DNA of 64,000 nt, taken from positions 1 to 64,000 of the forward strand of contig NZ_JAAVTX010000002.1 of assembly GCF_012163145.1 (NCBI RefSeq). The letters run 5' to 3'. The translations under genes were made by a program, and so were the position numbers. The DNA comes from Falsiroseomonas frigidaquae (lineage in GTDB: Bacteria > Pseudomonadota > Alphaproteobacteria > Acetobacterales > Acetobacteraceae). This document shows positions 16,411 through 24,820 of this stretch, piece after piece (within the stretch, counting starts at the first letter, position 1; every line of letters starts with the position of its first letter). Under the pieces are notes generated by a model. That model did not search any database. It was not told the origin of the DNA and saw only the letters and a list, made by a program, of their open reading frames with translations.

Positions 16411-17501
16411 GCGACATGCATCTGGTGCCCGCCGAGACCTGCCGCGCGCAGATCACCTCGGTCCTCACCGCCTGGGGCATGGCGCCGGAGACGGTGCGCG
16501 TGACGGCGGAGGTGATGATCGAGACGGACCTCGCCGGCGTCGACAGCCACGGCATCTCGATGCTGATGGATTACGACGAAAGCCGCCGCAAGGGCCGGCT
16601 GAACCTGCAGGCGCAACCGCGCATCATCCGGGAAAATCCCGTCACGGCGCTGGTCGATGCCGATGCCGGGCTGGGCCACCCGGCCGCCGTCTTCGGCATG
16701 AAGCTGGCGATGGCCAAGGCGAAGGTGGCGGGCGTCGGCGTGGTGACGGTGCGGAACTCCCACCATTTCGGCGCCGCCGGCTACTACGCGGCGCTGGCCC
16801 CGGCGGAGGGGCTGGTCGGCATGGTGACCAGCGCGACGCGCAGCATCTCCGTCGTGCCGACACGCGGTTCCATCCCGCTGCTCGGCACCAACCCGCTGGC
16901 CTTCGCCGCGCCGGCCGGGCGCAACCCGCCGTTCCGGCTCGACATGGCAACCAGCAGCTGCGCCAGCAACAAGGTCAAGGTGCACGACCTGCAAGGCAAG
17001 CCCCTGCCCGCCGGCTGGGTGCTGGACGAGGCCGGCCAGCCGGTGACGGATGCGACGGAGGCCTGGCACCGGCTGCGGGTGACGCATCAGGGCGGGCTGA
17101 CGCCACTCGGCGGCACGCCGGACATGGCCAGCCACAAGGGCTACGGCCTGGCGATGATGGTGCATATCCTGGGCGGCGTGCTCTCCGGCGCCAGCTTCTC
17201 GCCGATCCGCAACCGCACCCAGCGGCCGGAGGATCCGGATAATCTCGGCCATTTCTTCATGGCGATCGACCCGGACTGCTTCCGCGAGGAAGGCGCATTC
17301 GAGGCCGACCTGGACGAGGCGATCGAGGTGCTGCACGCGACGCCGCCTTCCGACCCGGCGAAGCCCGTGCTGGTCGCCGGCGATCCGGAAGTCGCCAGCC
17401 GCGCCCGCCGCCTGGCGGAAGGCATCCCGGTGCCCGCAAGCCTGGCGCGGCAGCTGCGCGGCGTCTGTGAACGCGCCGGGGTGCCGTGCCTGATGCCATA
17501 G
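16407..17501 (+). CDS. Ldh/MDH-type (YlbC/YiaK family) NAD(P)-dependent 2-hydroxyacid dehydrogenase
   Basis: 364 residues. Family signatures: E-T-D-L-A-G-V-D-S-H-G-I-S, V-R-N-S-H-H-F-G-A-A-G-Y-Y (catalytic His), G-T-N-P-L-A-F-A-A-P, and M-A-S-H-K-G-Y-G-L-A. These enzymes (malate, ureidoglycolate, diketogulonate) interconvert 2-hydroxy and 2-oxo acids with NAD(P). A close paralogue is at 45786, also next to a receptor. ATGA overlap with the receptor before it suggests it oxidises the imported acid. Confidence 0.9.
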   Translation: MSDMHLVPAETCRAQITSVLTAWGMAPETVRVTAEVMIETDLAGVDSHGISMLMDYDESRRKGRLNLQAQPRIIRENPVTALVDADAGLGHPAAVFGMKLAMAKAKVAGVGVVTVRNSHHFGAAGYYAALAPAEGLVGMVTSATRSISVVPTRGSIPLLGTNPLAFAAPAGRNPPFRLDMATSSCASNKVKVHDLQGKPLPAGWVLDEAGQPVTDATEAWHRLRVTHQGGLTPLGGTPDMASHKGYGLAMMVHILGGVLSGASFSPIRNRTQRPEDPDNLGHFFMAIDPDCFREEGAFEADLDEAIEVLHATPPSDPAKPVLVAGDPEVASRARRLAEGIPVPASLARQLRGVCERAGVPCLMP

Positions 17502-17529
17502 GCAACGACAAAAAAGGGAGGCAACGACA

Positions 17530-18504
17530 ATGAACATCACCCGACGTGCCCTGGGCGGCCTGGCCGCCGCGGGGCTGGCCGCGCCGGCCCGCGCGCAATC
17601 CGAATTTCCCAGCCAGACCGTCCGCATGATCGTGCCCTTCGCGCCCGGTGGCGCGACGGATGTGGTCGGGCGCATCCTCGCCCCCGGCATTCAGGAGGCG
17701 CTGGGCGGCCGCACCGTGCTGGTCGAGAACCGGGGCGGCGCTGCCGGCGTCATCGGCGCGGAGGCGCTGCTGGGCGCACCGCGGGATGGCCACGCGATGG
17801 CGCTGTTCACCATCACCAACGCGGTGCTGAATGCGGGGCTGATGCGCGACCCGCGGCTGGATCCGCGCACCGCCTTCACCCCCGTGTCGCTGGTCGCGAC
17901 GCTGCCGATGGTGCTGACGGTGGGCAAGCATGTGCGCGCCAATACGCTGCAGGAATTCGTCGCCGTGATGAAGGAGTCGCCGGGCCGCCTGACCTATGGC
18001 TCGGCCGGCGCCGGCAGCATCAACCATCTCGGCGCGCATCTGTTCAACCTGCGCAGCGGGACGCAGGCGGTGCATGTGCCCTATCGCGGTGCCGGGCTGG
18101 TCTATGCCGACCTCATCGCCGGCAATGTGGATTGGCTGGTGGAGGGCATTTCCTCCCAGGCGCCGCATGTCCGTTCCGGCAATGTCCGCGCGCTGGCGGT
18201 GCTGGCGCGGGAACGCAATCCGGCGCTGCCGGACGTGCCGACGGCCATCGAACAGGGTTTCGAGGATTTCGAGATCATGAACATCATGGCGGTCTTCGCC
18301 GCATCCGGCACGCCGGCTTCCGCCATTGCCAGGCTCGAAGGCGCGATCCGCGCCGCCGTCGCCAAGCCCGACCTGGCGCGACGGCTGCGGGAGGCGGGGG
18401 CGGAGCCGGCGGGCAGCACCACGGCGGAGTTGCAGCGCTTCTGGGAACAGCAGCTGGCGCTGTGGCTGCCGGTGGTCGAAGCCTCCGGCGTGCGGCTGGA
18501 CTGA
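17530..18504 (+). CDS. Bug-family solute-binding protein
   Basis: 324 residues. Signal with twin Arg (T-R-R-A-L-G-G-L-A-A-A-G-L-A, cut near A-R-A-Q). F-P-S-Q-T-V-R-M-I-V-P-F-A-P-G-G-A-T-D, V-E-N-R-G-G-A-A-G-V-I-G, H-V-P-Y-R-G-A-G and L-P-D-V-P-T-A-I-E identify the family. Second receptor of the same cluster, so two related substrates or one receptor per product are possible. GGGAGG ribosome site; an 11-bp GGCAACGACAA is repeated just upstream. Confidence 0.92.
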   Translation: MNITRRALGGLAAAGLAAPARAQSEFPSQTVRMIVPFAPGGATDVVGRILAPGIQEALGGRTVLVENRGGAAGVIGAEALLGAPRDGHAMALFTITNAVLNAGLMRDPRLDPRTAFTPVSLVATLPMVLTVGKHVRANTLQEFVAVMKESPGRLTYGSAGAGSINHLGAHLFNLRSGTQAVHVPYRGAGLVYADLIAGNVDWLVEGISSQAPHVRSGNVRALAVLARERNPALPDVPTAIEQGFEDFEIMNIMAVFAASGTPASAIARLEGAIRAAVAKPDLARRLREAGAEPAGSTTAELQRFWEQQLALWLPVVEASGVRLD

Positions 18505-18516
18505 GGGAGCGCGCAG

Positions 18517-19284
18517 ATGCAGTGGCAGGGCGGCGGTTGGGTTCTGGACATCCTCGTGCCGGGCTTTCCCGGCAAGGCGACGCAGCATGGCGGCCTCGGC
18601 TGGAGCACCATCGCGCTGCTGCGCGGCCATGGCCGCATCGTGGTGCTGGATGGCGGCGGCTTCGGCCAGCGGCGCACGCTGGTGGATGCGCTGGCGAAGC
18701 ATGGCGTGGCACCCGGCGAGGTGACGGACCTGCTGCTCAGCCACTCGCATCACGACCATGCGGTGAACTGGCCGCTGTTCCGCCAGGCCCGCATCGCCAT
18801 CGGCCGGAAGGAGATGGCCTGGGCGCTCGGCGTGGAATGGGGCACCACGCCGGTGCCGGAACACACCATCCTGGCGCTGTCCACCTGGCCGACGCTGCAC
18901 CTGGTGGATGAGGGGGACACGGTGCTGCCGGGCATCACCGCGCATCTGGCCCCCGGCCACACGCCGGGCCACCTGATCTTCATCATCGAGGGTGACGGCC
19001 AGGATTGCGTGCTGCTGCAGGACGCCGTGAAGAACCGCGTGGAGCTGACCACGCGGCGCACCGACATGACCTATGACGCTGCGATCAGCCGCGCGACGGT
19101 GGAGATGGTGTGGGAGATCTGCCGCACCCGCCCTGGCTGCCTGCTGATCCCCGGCCATGATTTGCCGATGGTGGTGGAGAATGGCGTGCCGCGCCCGATC
19201 GGCCGTCAGACCTCCGGCATCAAGGCCTGGTTCGGCGACAGCCTGGAGGAGATGACACGCTTCGAACTGGCGCCGCCGGAATAG
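18517..19284 (+). CDS. MBL-fold metallo-hydrolase
   Basis: 255 residues. Two-metal site: H-S-H-H-D-H at about 76-81, G-H-T-P-G-H, L-L-Q-D-A with bridging Asp, and P-G-H-D-L-P. Related to lactonase and quorum-quenching-like hydrolases; a lactone or ester intermediate of the cluster is a reasonable substrate, but the sequence does not say which. Twelve bases after the receptor, with GAGGGAG before ATG. Last gene of the LysR cluster; convergent with the HAD gene. Confidence 0.88.
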   Translation: MQWQGGGWVLDILVPGFPGKATQHGGLGWSTIALLRGHGRIVVLDGGGFGQRRTLVDALAKHGVAPGEVTDLLLSHSHHDHAVNWPLFRQARIAIGRKEMAWALGVEWGTTPVPEHTILALSTWPTLHLVDEGDTVLPGITAHLAPGHTPGHLIFIIEGDGQDCVLLQDAVKNRVELTTRRTDMTYDAAISRATVEMVWEICRTRPGCLLIPGHDLPMVVENGVPRPIGRQTSGIKAWFGDSLEEMTRFELAPPE

Positions 19285-19285
19285 G

Positions 19286-19373
19286 GTTCAGCCGCCCTGT
19301 TCCGCCGGCATCAGCCCTGCCGCTCCGCCGCTTCAGCTCTGCCGCTCCGCCGGCTTCAGCTCTGCCGCTCCGC
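19286..19373. repeat. 22-23-bp tandem repeat, four units, copying the stop-codon end of the HAD gene
   Basis: Units begin about 19286, 19309, 19331 and 19354 (plus strand). On the minus strand each contains GCGGA(G/A)C(G/A)G... followed by GCTGA, the same last codons and TGA as the HAD gene (A-E-R-Q-S-stop). The first gene-proximal unit is the real end, the others are downstream copies filling the gap to the metallo-hydrolase. Confidence 0.82.
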
Positions 19374-20072
19374 GGCATGGGCCGCCGCCAGGGCCGCCAG
19401 GCTGGTGAAGCGGAAATCATGCCCCGCCTCCGCCGGCGGCGTGGCGCCCCAGCCATCCTGGTCGTGCCGCCGGTCGATCCAGGCGGTGGCGAGGCCGGCG
19501 CGGCGGGCCGGGGCATGGTCGTGGAACAGGCTCTGCGCCGTATGCAGGATCTCGCCCTTCCCATGCCCAAGCGCCGCCAGCTTCTCCAGCATATAGGTGA
19601 AATTGCGGTCGGAGGGCTTGTAGCTGCCGATGTCCTGCGCCGTGTAGATCGCGTCGAATTCCACGCCGAGCCGGCGGTTGCTGCCGGCGAAGCTGGTGCG
19701 ATCGACGTTGGACAGGATCACCAGCTTGAAATGCCGCTTGAGGTAGGCAAGCGCCTCCGCGGAATCCGGGAAGGCGGGCCAATCCGGCACGGATGCGCCG
19801 AAGCGACGATGCGCCGCCTCATCCATCGGGACATTCCATTCGCGGGCCAGCCGGCGATGCACTTCGGCCAGCAGGTCGGAGTAGATCATGTCCGGCGTCA
19901 GGGCCTCCTGGTCCGCCTCCAGCCGTGCGAAGGCCTGCAGCGCCGCCTCGCGGCCGATCGCCGTACCGGCACTGGCCAGCAGGGGCTGCAGCGCGGCGTG
20001 GATGCCGCCCTCCCAATCGATCAGCGTGCCGTAGCAGTCGAAGGTCAGAATCCGGAAATCACTCAGTTGCAT
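19356..20072 (-). CDS. Haloacid dehalogenase type II (HAD superfamily hydrolase)
   Basis: 238 residues. HAD motifs in order: F-D-C-Y-G-T-L-I-D-W (nucleophile Asp10), L-S-N-V-D-R (motif II Ser), Y-K-P-S (motif III Lys), and a C-terminal acidic loop. Type II enzymes remove halide from 2-haloacids, but many relatives are phosphatases. Single gene, divergent from the kinase. Its 3' end has been tandemly copied (repeat 19286-19373). Confidence 0.85.
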   Translation of the reverse strand: MQLSDFRILTFDCYGTLIDWEGGIHAALQPLLASAGTAIGREAALQAFARLEADQEALTPDMIYSDLLAEVHRRLAREWNVPMDEAAHRRFGASVPDWPAFPDSAEALAYLKRHFKLVILSNVDRTSFAGSNRRLGVEFDAIYTAQDIGSYKPSDRNFTYMLEKLAALGHGKGEILHTAQSLFHDHAPARRAGLATAWIDRRHDQDGWGATPPAEAGHDFRFTSLAALAAAHAAERQS

Positions 20073-20182
20073 CGCCCTGCCTCTCCCCTATCCCGCGCGG
20101 TGCATCATGAATGGCGGCGGAATCGTGCACAACGGACCCGGCGATTTTCCGGCGCGAGGCTTTCCTTGCGCCGCGGACCGGG

Positions 20183-20207
20183 GGAACTTCGCGTCGTCGC
20201 ATGGGTT
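20183..20207 (+). promoter_or_regulatory. Candidate EcfG-type (general stress sigma) promoter
   Basis: GGAAC (20183-20187), 17-nt spacer, GTT (20205-20207), about 80 bp before the kinase ATG. Alphaproteobacterial EcfG promoters read GGAAC-N16-CGTT from memory; the -10 here is GGTT, one base off. HWE kinases commonly act in that stress response, which makes the match worth noting. No transcript evidence. Confidence 0.4.
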
Positions 20208-20287
20208 GTGCATGAGGCGGAATGCTCCGCGACAGACCCGCCGCGCGCAACGCCGGGGCGAGGCAGGTCCAGGGGAGCCGATATCGT

Positions 20288-23173
20288 ATGAACGAGATGG
20301 ATCGCCCGGGCAGACCCGGGCGCCCGCAGCGCACGCGTCGGCCGCTGGCGCTCAAGGTCCATCTCCTGCTCCTCACCCTGGCGGTTCTGCTTCCCGCCCT
20401 GTTCGCCGGGGGGCTGACGGCCTGGCAGCTTGGCCGCGCATACCGGGAGGTGGTCCAGTCGGCCCTGCAGGGCGGTGCCAGGACGCTGGCCGTGACGATC
20501 GACCGGGAGATTGAGGTTGCCGTCACGGCGGTAAGCTCCCTGGCAGGGTCGCGGGCGCTCCGCGAATTCGCGCAGGCCTGGCCGCAGGCCCAGGATAACG
20601 GGACTCTGTCCGATCTCTATCAGCGCGCGCGCGCCGTCGGCGAGGCGTTCGGTGGCTGGGTGGTCCTGGTCCAGGCGGATGGAAGGCAGGTCTTCAACAC
20701 GCAGCGGCCCCTGAATTCGGAGCTGCCGGTGGCCAAGGGCGTGACTTGGATCGCCCAGGCCATCGATACCGGCGCACCCGTCGTGAGCAATCTCTTCGTC
20801 GGCAGCGTGGCGCAGCGGCGCGTGCTCGCCGTTGTCGTGCCGGTGGATCCAGGGCTCGGAGTTCCCGTGCCGCAGTCCGGCGTGGCACAGCCGGTGCCGG
20901 CTGTGCCGCTCGCGCTGCTCCTCGCCTTCGACCCGAGCCGCCTGGCCAGGCTGCTGACCTATGTCCGCGATGGCGAGATCGCCGGGCTGATCCAGGTGGC
21001 GGACGGCACCATCGTCGCGCGGTCCATCGGCCAAGCCGAGGCGAGCGGCCAGCCGGCGCCGGATTGGGTCGCGGCGCCGCTGCGCGAGCGGGAGATCGGC
21101 CTCGCCTCCGGGTCATCGCTCGAAGGTCCGCCGATCGTCGCGGCCTTCCATCGGCTGGACCGGGTGCCCTGGGCGGTGGTGGTCACCGCCTCTCGCGCCG
21201 AATACCAAGCTGCCTGGCGCACCCCGCTGGAACGGCTGGCCATCGGCGCCGCGGCCCTGATCGCGGCGGCGCTGGCCCTCGCCGGCCTGCTCGCCCGCAG
21301 CCTGCTGCGCCCGGTCCAGGCCCTGGTGCGGGAGGCGGAAGCGGTCGCCGCGGCGGCGCCACCGCCGCCGCCCGCGCCGCCTTCGCCGGTGGCGGAGTTC
21401 GAGGCGCTGCGCCATGCCCTGGCGCGCGCATCCCAGGCCACCCGCGCGCGCGCCGTCTCCGAGGGTCGTGCCGCCGCCGCGGAGGAATCCGCGCAGCTTC
21501 TGCGGTCCGAACGCGATCGCGCCCGGCTGTATTTCGACGTCGCCCATGCGGTGCTTGTGGTGCTTGGCCCGGATGGCACCGTCCGCAGCATCAATCGGCA
21601 CGGTCTTCTCGTCCTGGGGCTCGAGGAGGAGGCGCAGGCCGTGGGGCGCGACTGGTTCGACAGCTTCCTGCCGCATCGGCTGCGCGAGCCGGTACGCGCG
21701 GTGTTCCAGGACATCCTGGCGGGCCGGGCCGTGATACCGGGTTCATATGAGAACCCGGTCCTGCGCGCCGATGGCGAGGAACGCCTGATCATCTGGCGCA
21801 ACACGATCCTGCACGATCCCGATGGCGTGCTGATCGCCGTGGTCGCCTCGGGCGAGGACATCACGGAGCGTCGCGCGACGGAGGCCAGGCAGGTCCTGCT
21901 GATGCGGGAGGTGGACCACCGCGCCAAGAATGCGCTGGCCGTCGTCCAGTCCATCCTGCGGCTTACCCGCGCGGATGGGCAGCAGGATTTCGCGGCGGCG
22001 GTCGAAGGCCGCGTCAATGCGCTGGCGCGCGCGCATACCCTGCTGGCGCGGGAACGCTGGGGCGGCGGCGATCTGCGGGAGCTGATTGAGACCGAACTCG
22101 CGCCCTATGCCGCGGCGGGCCGCCTGCGCCTGGACGGGCCGGCGGTGCGACTGGTGCCGGACGCCGTGCAGCCGGTTTCCCTGGTGCTGCACGAACTTGC
22201 CACCAATGCGGCCAAGCACGGCGCGCTCGCCGCGCCCGGCGGCCACCTGGAGGTGAGCTGGACGATGCGGCCCGAGGGCGGCCTGCGCCTGACCTGGTCC
22301 GAATCCGGCCTGCCGACGGCCCTGCCCGGGCCGCCGCAACGGCGCGGCTTCGGCAGCCGCATGATCATTGCCACCGTGACCGGCCAGCTGCATGGCAGCG
22401 TCACCTTCGGATGGCCCCCGGCGGGGCTGCGCTGCGAGCTGCTGATCGCCCCGGACCGGGTGCTGCCGGTGGCGCCGGAAGGCGAATGGCCGCTGGCACC
22501 GGATGGCGCGGAGCCGGTGGCGCCTGAAGACGCGTGGCCAATGGCGCCTGAAGGCGCGGGGCCAATGGCGCCTGAAGGCGCGGGGCCAATGGCGCCTGAA
22601 GGCGCGGGGCCAATGGCGCCCGAAGGCGCATGGCCAGCGGCACCCGAAGGCGCGGGGCCAGTGGCGCCCGGCGCCGGGCCGCGGCACGGTCCGGACCATG
22701 CTCCGGCCGAGGAACAGGCGCGTCGCAGCCTGCGGCAGAAGCGCATCCTGGTGGTTGAGGACGAGCCGCTGGTCGCCATGGATGTCGAGGCGATCCTGCA
22801 CGGCTTGGGCTGCGAGGTTGTCGGCCCGGCCGCCACCCTGGCCGAGGCCCTGCGCCTGGCGGAGCAGGAGGCGGGGCACCTCGACGGCGCCGTGCTGGAC
22901 GTCAATCTCGGCGGGCACGCGGCGTTCCCGGTCGCGAACCTGCTTGTGCAGCGCGATGTGCCGGTGGTCTTCGCGACCGGCTACAGCGAATTGCCCGGCG
23001 GCTGGACGCCGGAGGGTGGGCAGGGCCGCACCGCGCTGCTGCGCAAGCCGGTGGACCGCGCCGCCCTTACCGCGGCGCTGACCCGCCTGCTGCCGCCATC
23101 CGGGCAACCACAGGCGACGTCCCGCGCAGGACGCCGCCCGCCGCCTGCGGACACGCTGCGTGTCTGTTACTGA
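20288..23173 (+). CDS. HWE-family hybrid sensor histidine kinase with C-terminal receiver
   Basis: 961 residues. Membrane helix about 20-44, periplasmic sensor region, second helix about 316-340, PAS domain, then HWE/HisKA_2 kinase with V-D-H-R-A-K-N (phospho-His544) and H-E-L-A-T-N-A-A-K-H (N box), then G-F-G-S-R-M-I. A linker of eight 8-residue repeats (728-791) joins a receiver domain: V-V-E-D-E-P, phospho-Asp871 in V-L-D-V-N, T-G-Y, L-R-K-P. It autophosphorylates on an unknown cue and can pass phosphate to its own receiver or a partner. The start at 20288 follows GGGGAG; the ORF extends 66 bp upstream without a membrane signal. No cognate output gene adjacent. Confidence 0.9.
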   Translation: MNEMDRPGRPGRPQRTRRPLALKVHLLLLTLAVLLPALFAGGLTAWQLGRAYREVVQSALQGGARTLAVTIDREIEVAVTAVSSLAGSRALREFAQAWPQAQDNGTLSDLYQRARAVGEAFGGWVVLVQADGRQVFNTQRPLNSELPVAKGVTWIAQAIDTGAPVVSNLFVGSVAQRRVLAVVVPVDPGLGVPVPQSGVAQPVPAVPLALLLAFDPSRLARLLTYVRDGEIAGLIQVADGTIVARSIGQAEASGQPAPDWVAAPLREREIGLASGSSLEGPPIVAAFHRLDRVPWAVVVTASRAEYQAAWRTPLERLAIGAAALIAAALALAGLLARSLLRPVQALVREAEAVAAAAPPPPPAPPSPVAEFEALRHALARASQATRARAVSEGRAAAAEESAQLLRSERDRARLYFDVAHAVLVVLGPDGTVRSINRHGLLVLGLEEEAQAVGRDWFDSFLPHRLREPVRAVFQDILAGRAVIPGSYENPVLRADGEERLIIWRNTILHDPDGVLIAVVASGEDITERRATEARQVLLMREVDHRAKNALAVVQSILRLTRADGQQDFAAAVEGRVNALARAHTLLARERWGGGDLRELIETELAPYAAAGRLRLDGPAVRLVPDAVQPVSLVLHELATNAAKHGALAAPGGHLEVSWTMRPEGGLRLTWSESGLPTALPGPPQRRGFGSRMIIATVTGQLHGSVTFGWPPAGLRCELLIAPDRVLPVAPEGEWPLAPDGAEPVAPEDAWPMAPEGAGPMAPEGAGPMAPEGAGPMAPEGAWPAAPEGAGPVAPGAGPRHGPDHAPAEEQARRSLRQKRILVVEDEPLVAMDVEAILHGLGCEVVGPAATLAEALRLAEQEAGHLDGAVLDVNLGGHAAFPVANLLVQRDVPVVFATGYSELPGGWTPEGGQGRTALLRKPVDRAALTAALTRLLPPSGQPQATSRAGRRPPPADTLRVCY
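22469..22672 (+). repeat. 24-bp in-frame tandem repeat array, eight units plus a partial
   Basis: Units from 22469 in steps of 24 bp encode (V/L/M/A)-A-P-(E/D)-(G/D)-(A/E)-(G/W/E)-P. Units at 22541, 22565 and 22589 encode the same peptide MAPEGAGP, with near-identical DNA. The low divergence suggests recent expansion by slippage or recombination. Forms a Pro/Ala/Gly linker between kinase and receiver. Confidence 0.92.
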
Positions 23174-23246
23174 CGCCGCTTGGGCATTGCGGGCCGGAGC
23201 GAACGGGCGGAAGCTGCGAGGCGGCACGCGTAGGGAAACCGAGGCC

Positions 23247-24386
23247 ATGCGGCTGCAGAAGATCGACTCCCCGATGGCCTGGAAAGGGCCGGACATCGAC
23301 TACCGGACGGAGATGATGCACGTCCTCTCGCCGGTCGAGATCGCCGAGATCGATGCGGCGCTGCGGCGCTGCCAGGACCTGGATATCCCGGAGATCACGG
23401 CGGAGCGCTTCCCGGCCCCGGTGCTGGGCGGAACACTGCGGCGGGTCAAGGACGCACTGCTGAACGGCCGTGGCGCCAGCCTGCTGCGCGGCTTTCCGCG
23501 TGAACGCTACACGGCGGATGAGATGGCGCGCATCTATGTCGGGATCGGTGCCCATCTGGGCCGCCCGCTGGCGCAATCCTGGAAGGGGGAGCTGCTGGGC
23601 AGCGTCATCAACATCAGCGACATCGTCGAACGCACCCGCGGCTACAACCAGGCCGGGGAGATGATGTTCCACGTCGATGGCACGGCCTGCGACATCGTAT
23701 CCCTGATGTGCCTGCGCGGCGCCCGCGCCGGTGGGGCCAGCCGCATCGTCAGCGCGGCCGCGCTGCACAACCACCTGCTGGAGACACGGCCGGACCTGCT
23801 GGAAGTGCTGTATCGCGGCTTCCACCATCGCAACCACGAGATGGATGCGCTGCATTCGCCGATGGTGCCGCTGCAGACGGACCATCGTCTGCCCTTCGTG
23901 TCGCAGCGCGATGGCCGCATCACCTGCTCCGCCTCCGGCTGCATCCGCTATGCGGTGGAACAGGGCGGCATCGCCTTCTCCGCGGCGGAGGTGGAGGCGC
24001 TGGAGGAATGGCAGCGCCTGGCGCGGTCGCCGGAATTCCACCTCGACATGGATTTCGAGCCCGGTGACATCCAGTTCCTCAACAACCGCGCCATCCTGCA
24101 TGGCCGCACCGATTACGAGGATGCGGAGGACGTCACGCAGCGGCGCCACCTGATGCGGCTGTGGCTGCATGTGCCGGAATGGCCGGCGCGGGAGCCCGAC
24201 CAGATCTACCTGACGCCGGATTCCTGCGGCCATTGGCAGCACACCAATCGCCGGCCGCTGATGGACCTGCCCGGCAGCTATCTGGCGGAGTTGCGCGCCA
24301 TGCAGGAGGTGCGGATCCGCGACAATTCCGTGCTCGCCATCACGAAATCCGTGCCCAAGGCCTCCGACTGGATCAGGCCCGGCTGA
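23247..24386 (+). CDS. TauD/TfdA-family Fe(II)/2-oxoglutarate dioxygenase
   Basis: 379 residues. Iron ligands: H-V-D at His142 and Asp144 (F-H-V-D-G-T), and distal His285 in I-L-H-G-R-T-D-Y-E-D. R-R-H-L-M-R-L-W-L follows, with the 2-oxoglutarate-binding Arg. It hydroxylates an unknown substrate. Start 23247 is used because residues before M-R-L-Q-K-I-D are not family-like and the frame overlaps the kinase end. Two base pairs before the DUF1810 gene, so probably co-transcribed. Confidence 0.87.
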   Translation: MRLQKIDSPMAWKGPDIDYRTEMMHVLSPVEIAEIDAALRRCQDLDIPEITAERFPAPVLGGTLRRVKDALLNGRGASLLRGFPRERYTADEMARIYVGIGAHLGRPLAQSWKGELLGSVINISDIVERTRGYNQAGEMMFHVDGTACDIVSLMCLRGARAGGASRIVSAAALHNHLLETRPDLLEVLYRGFHHRNHEMDALHSPMVPLQTDHRLPFVSQRDGRITCSASGCIRYAVEQGGIAFSAAEVEALEEWQRLARSPEFHLDMDFEPGDIQFLNNRAILHGRTDYEDAEDVTQRRHLMRLWLHVPEWPAREPDQIYLTPDSCGHWQHTNRRPLMDLPGSYLAELRAMQEVRIRDNSVLAITKSVPKASDWIRPG

Positions 24387-24388
24387 CC

Positions 24389-24820
24389 ATGCCGGACCCC
24401 TTCGACCTGGCGCGCTTCGTGCAGGCGCAGGACCCTGTGATGGCGGCGGTCGAGCAGGAGCTGCGGCAGGGCCACAAGCGCAGCCACTGGATGTGGTTCG
24501 TTTTCCCGCAGCTGCGCGAGCTGGGACGCAGTGCCACCGCACGACATTACGGCATCGGCTCGCTGGCCGAGGCGCAGGCCTATGCGGCGCATCCGCTGCT
24601 CGGGCCGCGGCTGGTGGCGTGCACGGAGCTGGTGCTGGCCGTGCCGGATCGCTCGGTGCACGCGATCTTCGGCAGCCCCGACGACCTGAAGTTCCGCTCC
24701 TGCATGACGCTGTTCAATGCGGCTTGGCCGGAGCAGCCGGTGTTCGGCGCGGCGCTGCGGCGGCATTTCAACAATGCCGCCGATACGCGCACGCTGGAGC
24801 TGCTGGCTTCAGCGCGCTGA
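24389..24820 (+). CDS. DUF1810 family protein
   Basis: 143 residues. Typical DUF1810 marks: D-L-x-R-F-V-x-A-Q-D-P, K-R-S-H-W-M-W-F-V-F-P-Q (conserved), and K-F-R-S-C-M-T-L-F near 100. All-helical; function unknown. Starts 2 bp after the dioxygenase stop and overlaps the end of the CitE-like gene (convergent) by 12 bp. Confidence 0.88.
   Translation: MPDPFDLARFVQAQDPVMAAVEQELRQGHKRSHWMWFVFPQLRELGRSATARHYGIGSLAEAQAYAAHPLLGPRLVACTELVLAVPDRSVHAIFGSPDDLKFRSCMTLFNAAWPEQPVFGAALRRHFNNAADTRTLELLASAR

Noticed and set aside
22469-22672. 24-bp repeat array considered as a CRISPR-like or regulatory repeat
   Set aside because: No spacers; the period is in frame and encodes a protein linker.
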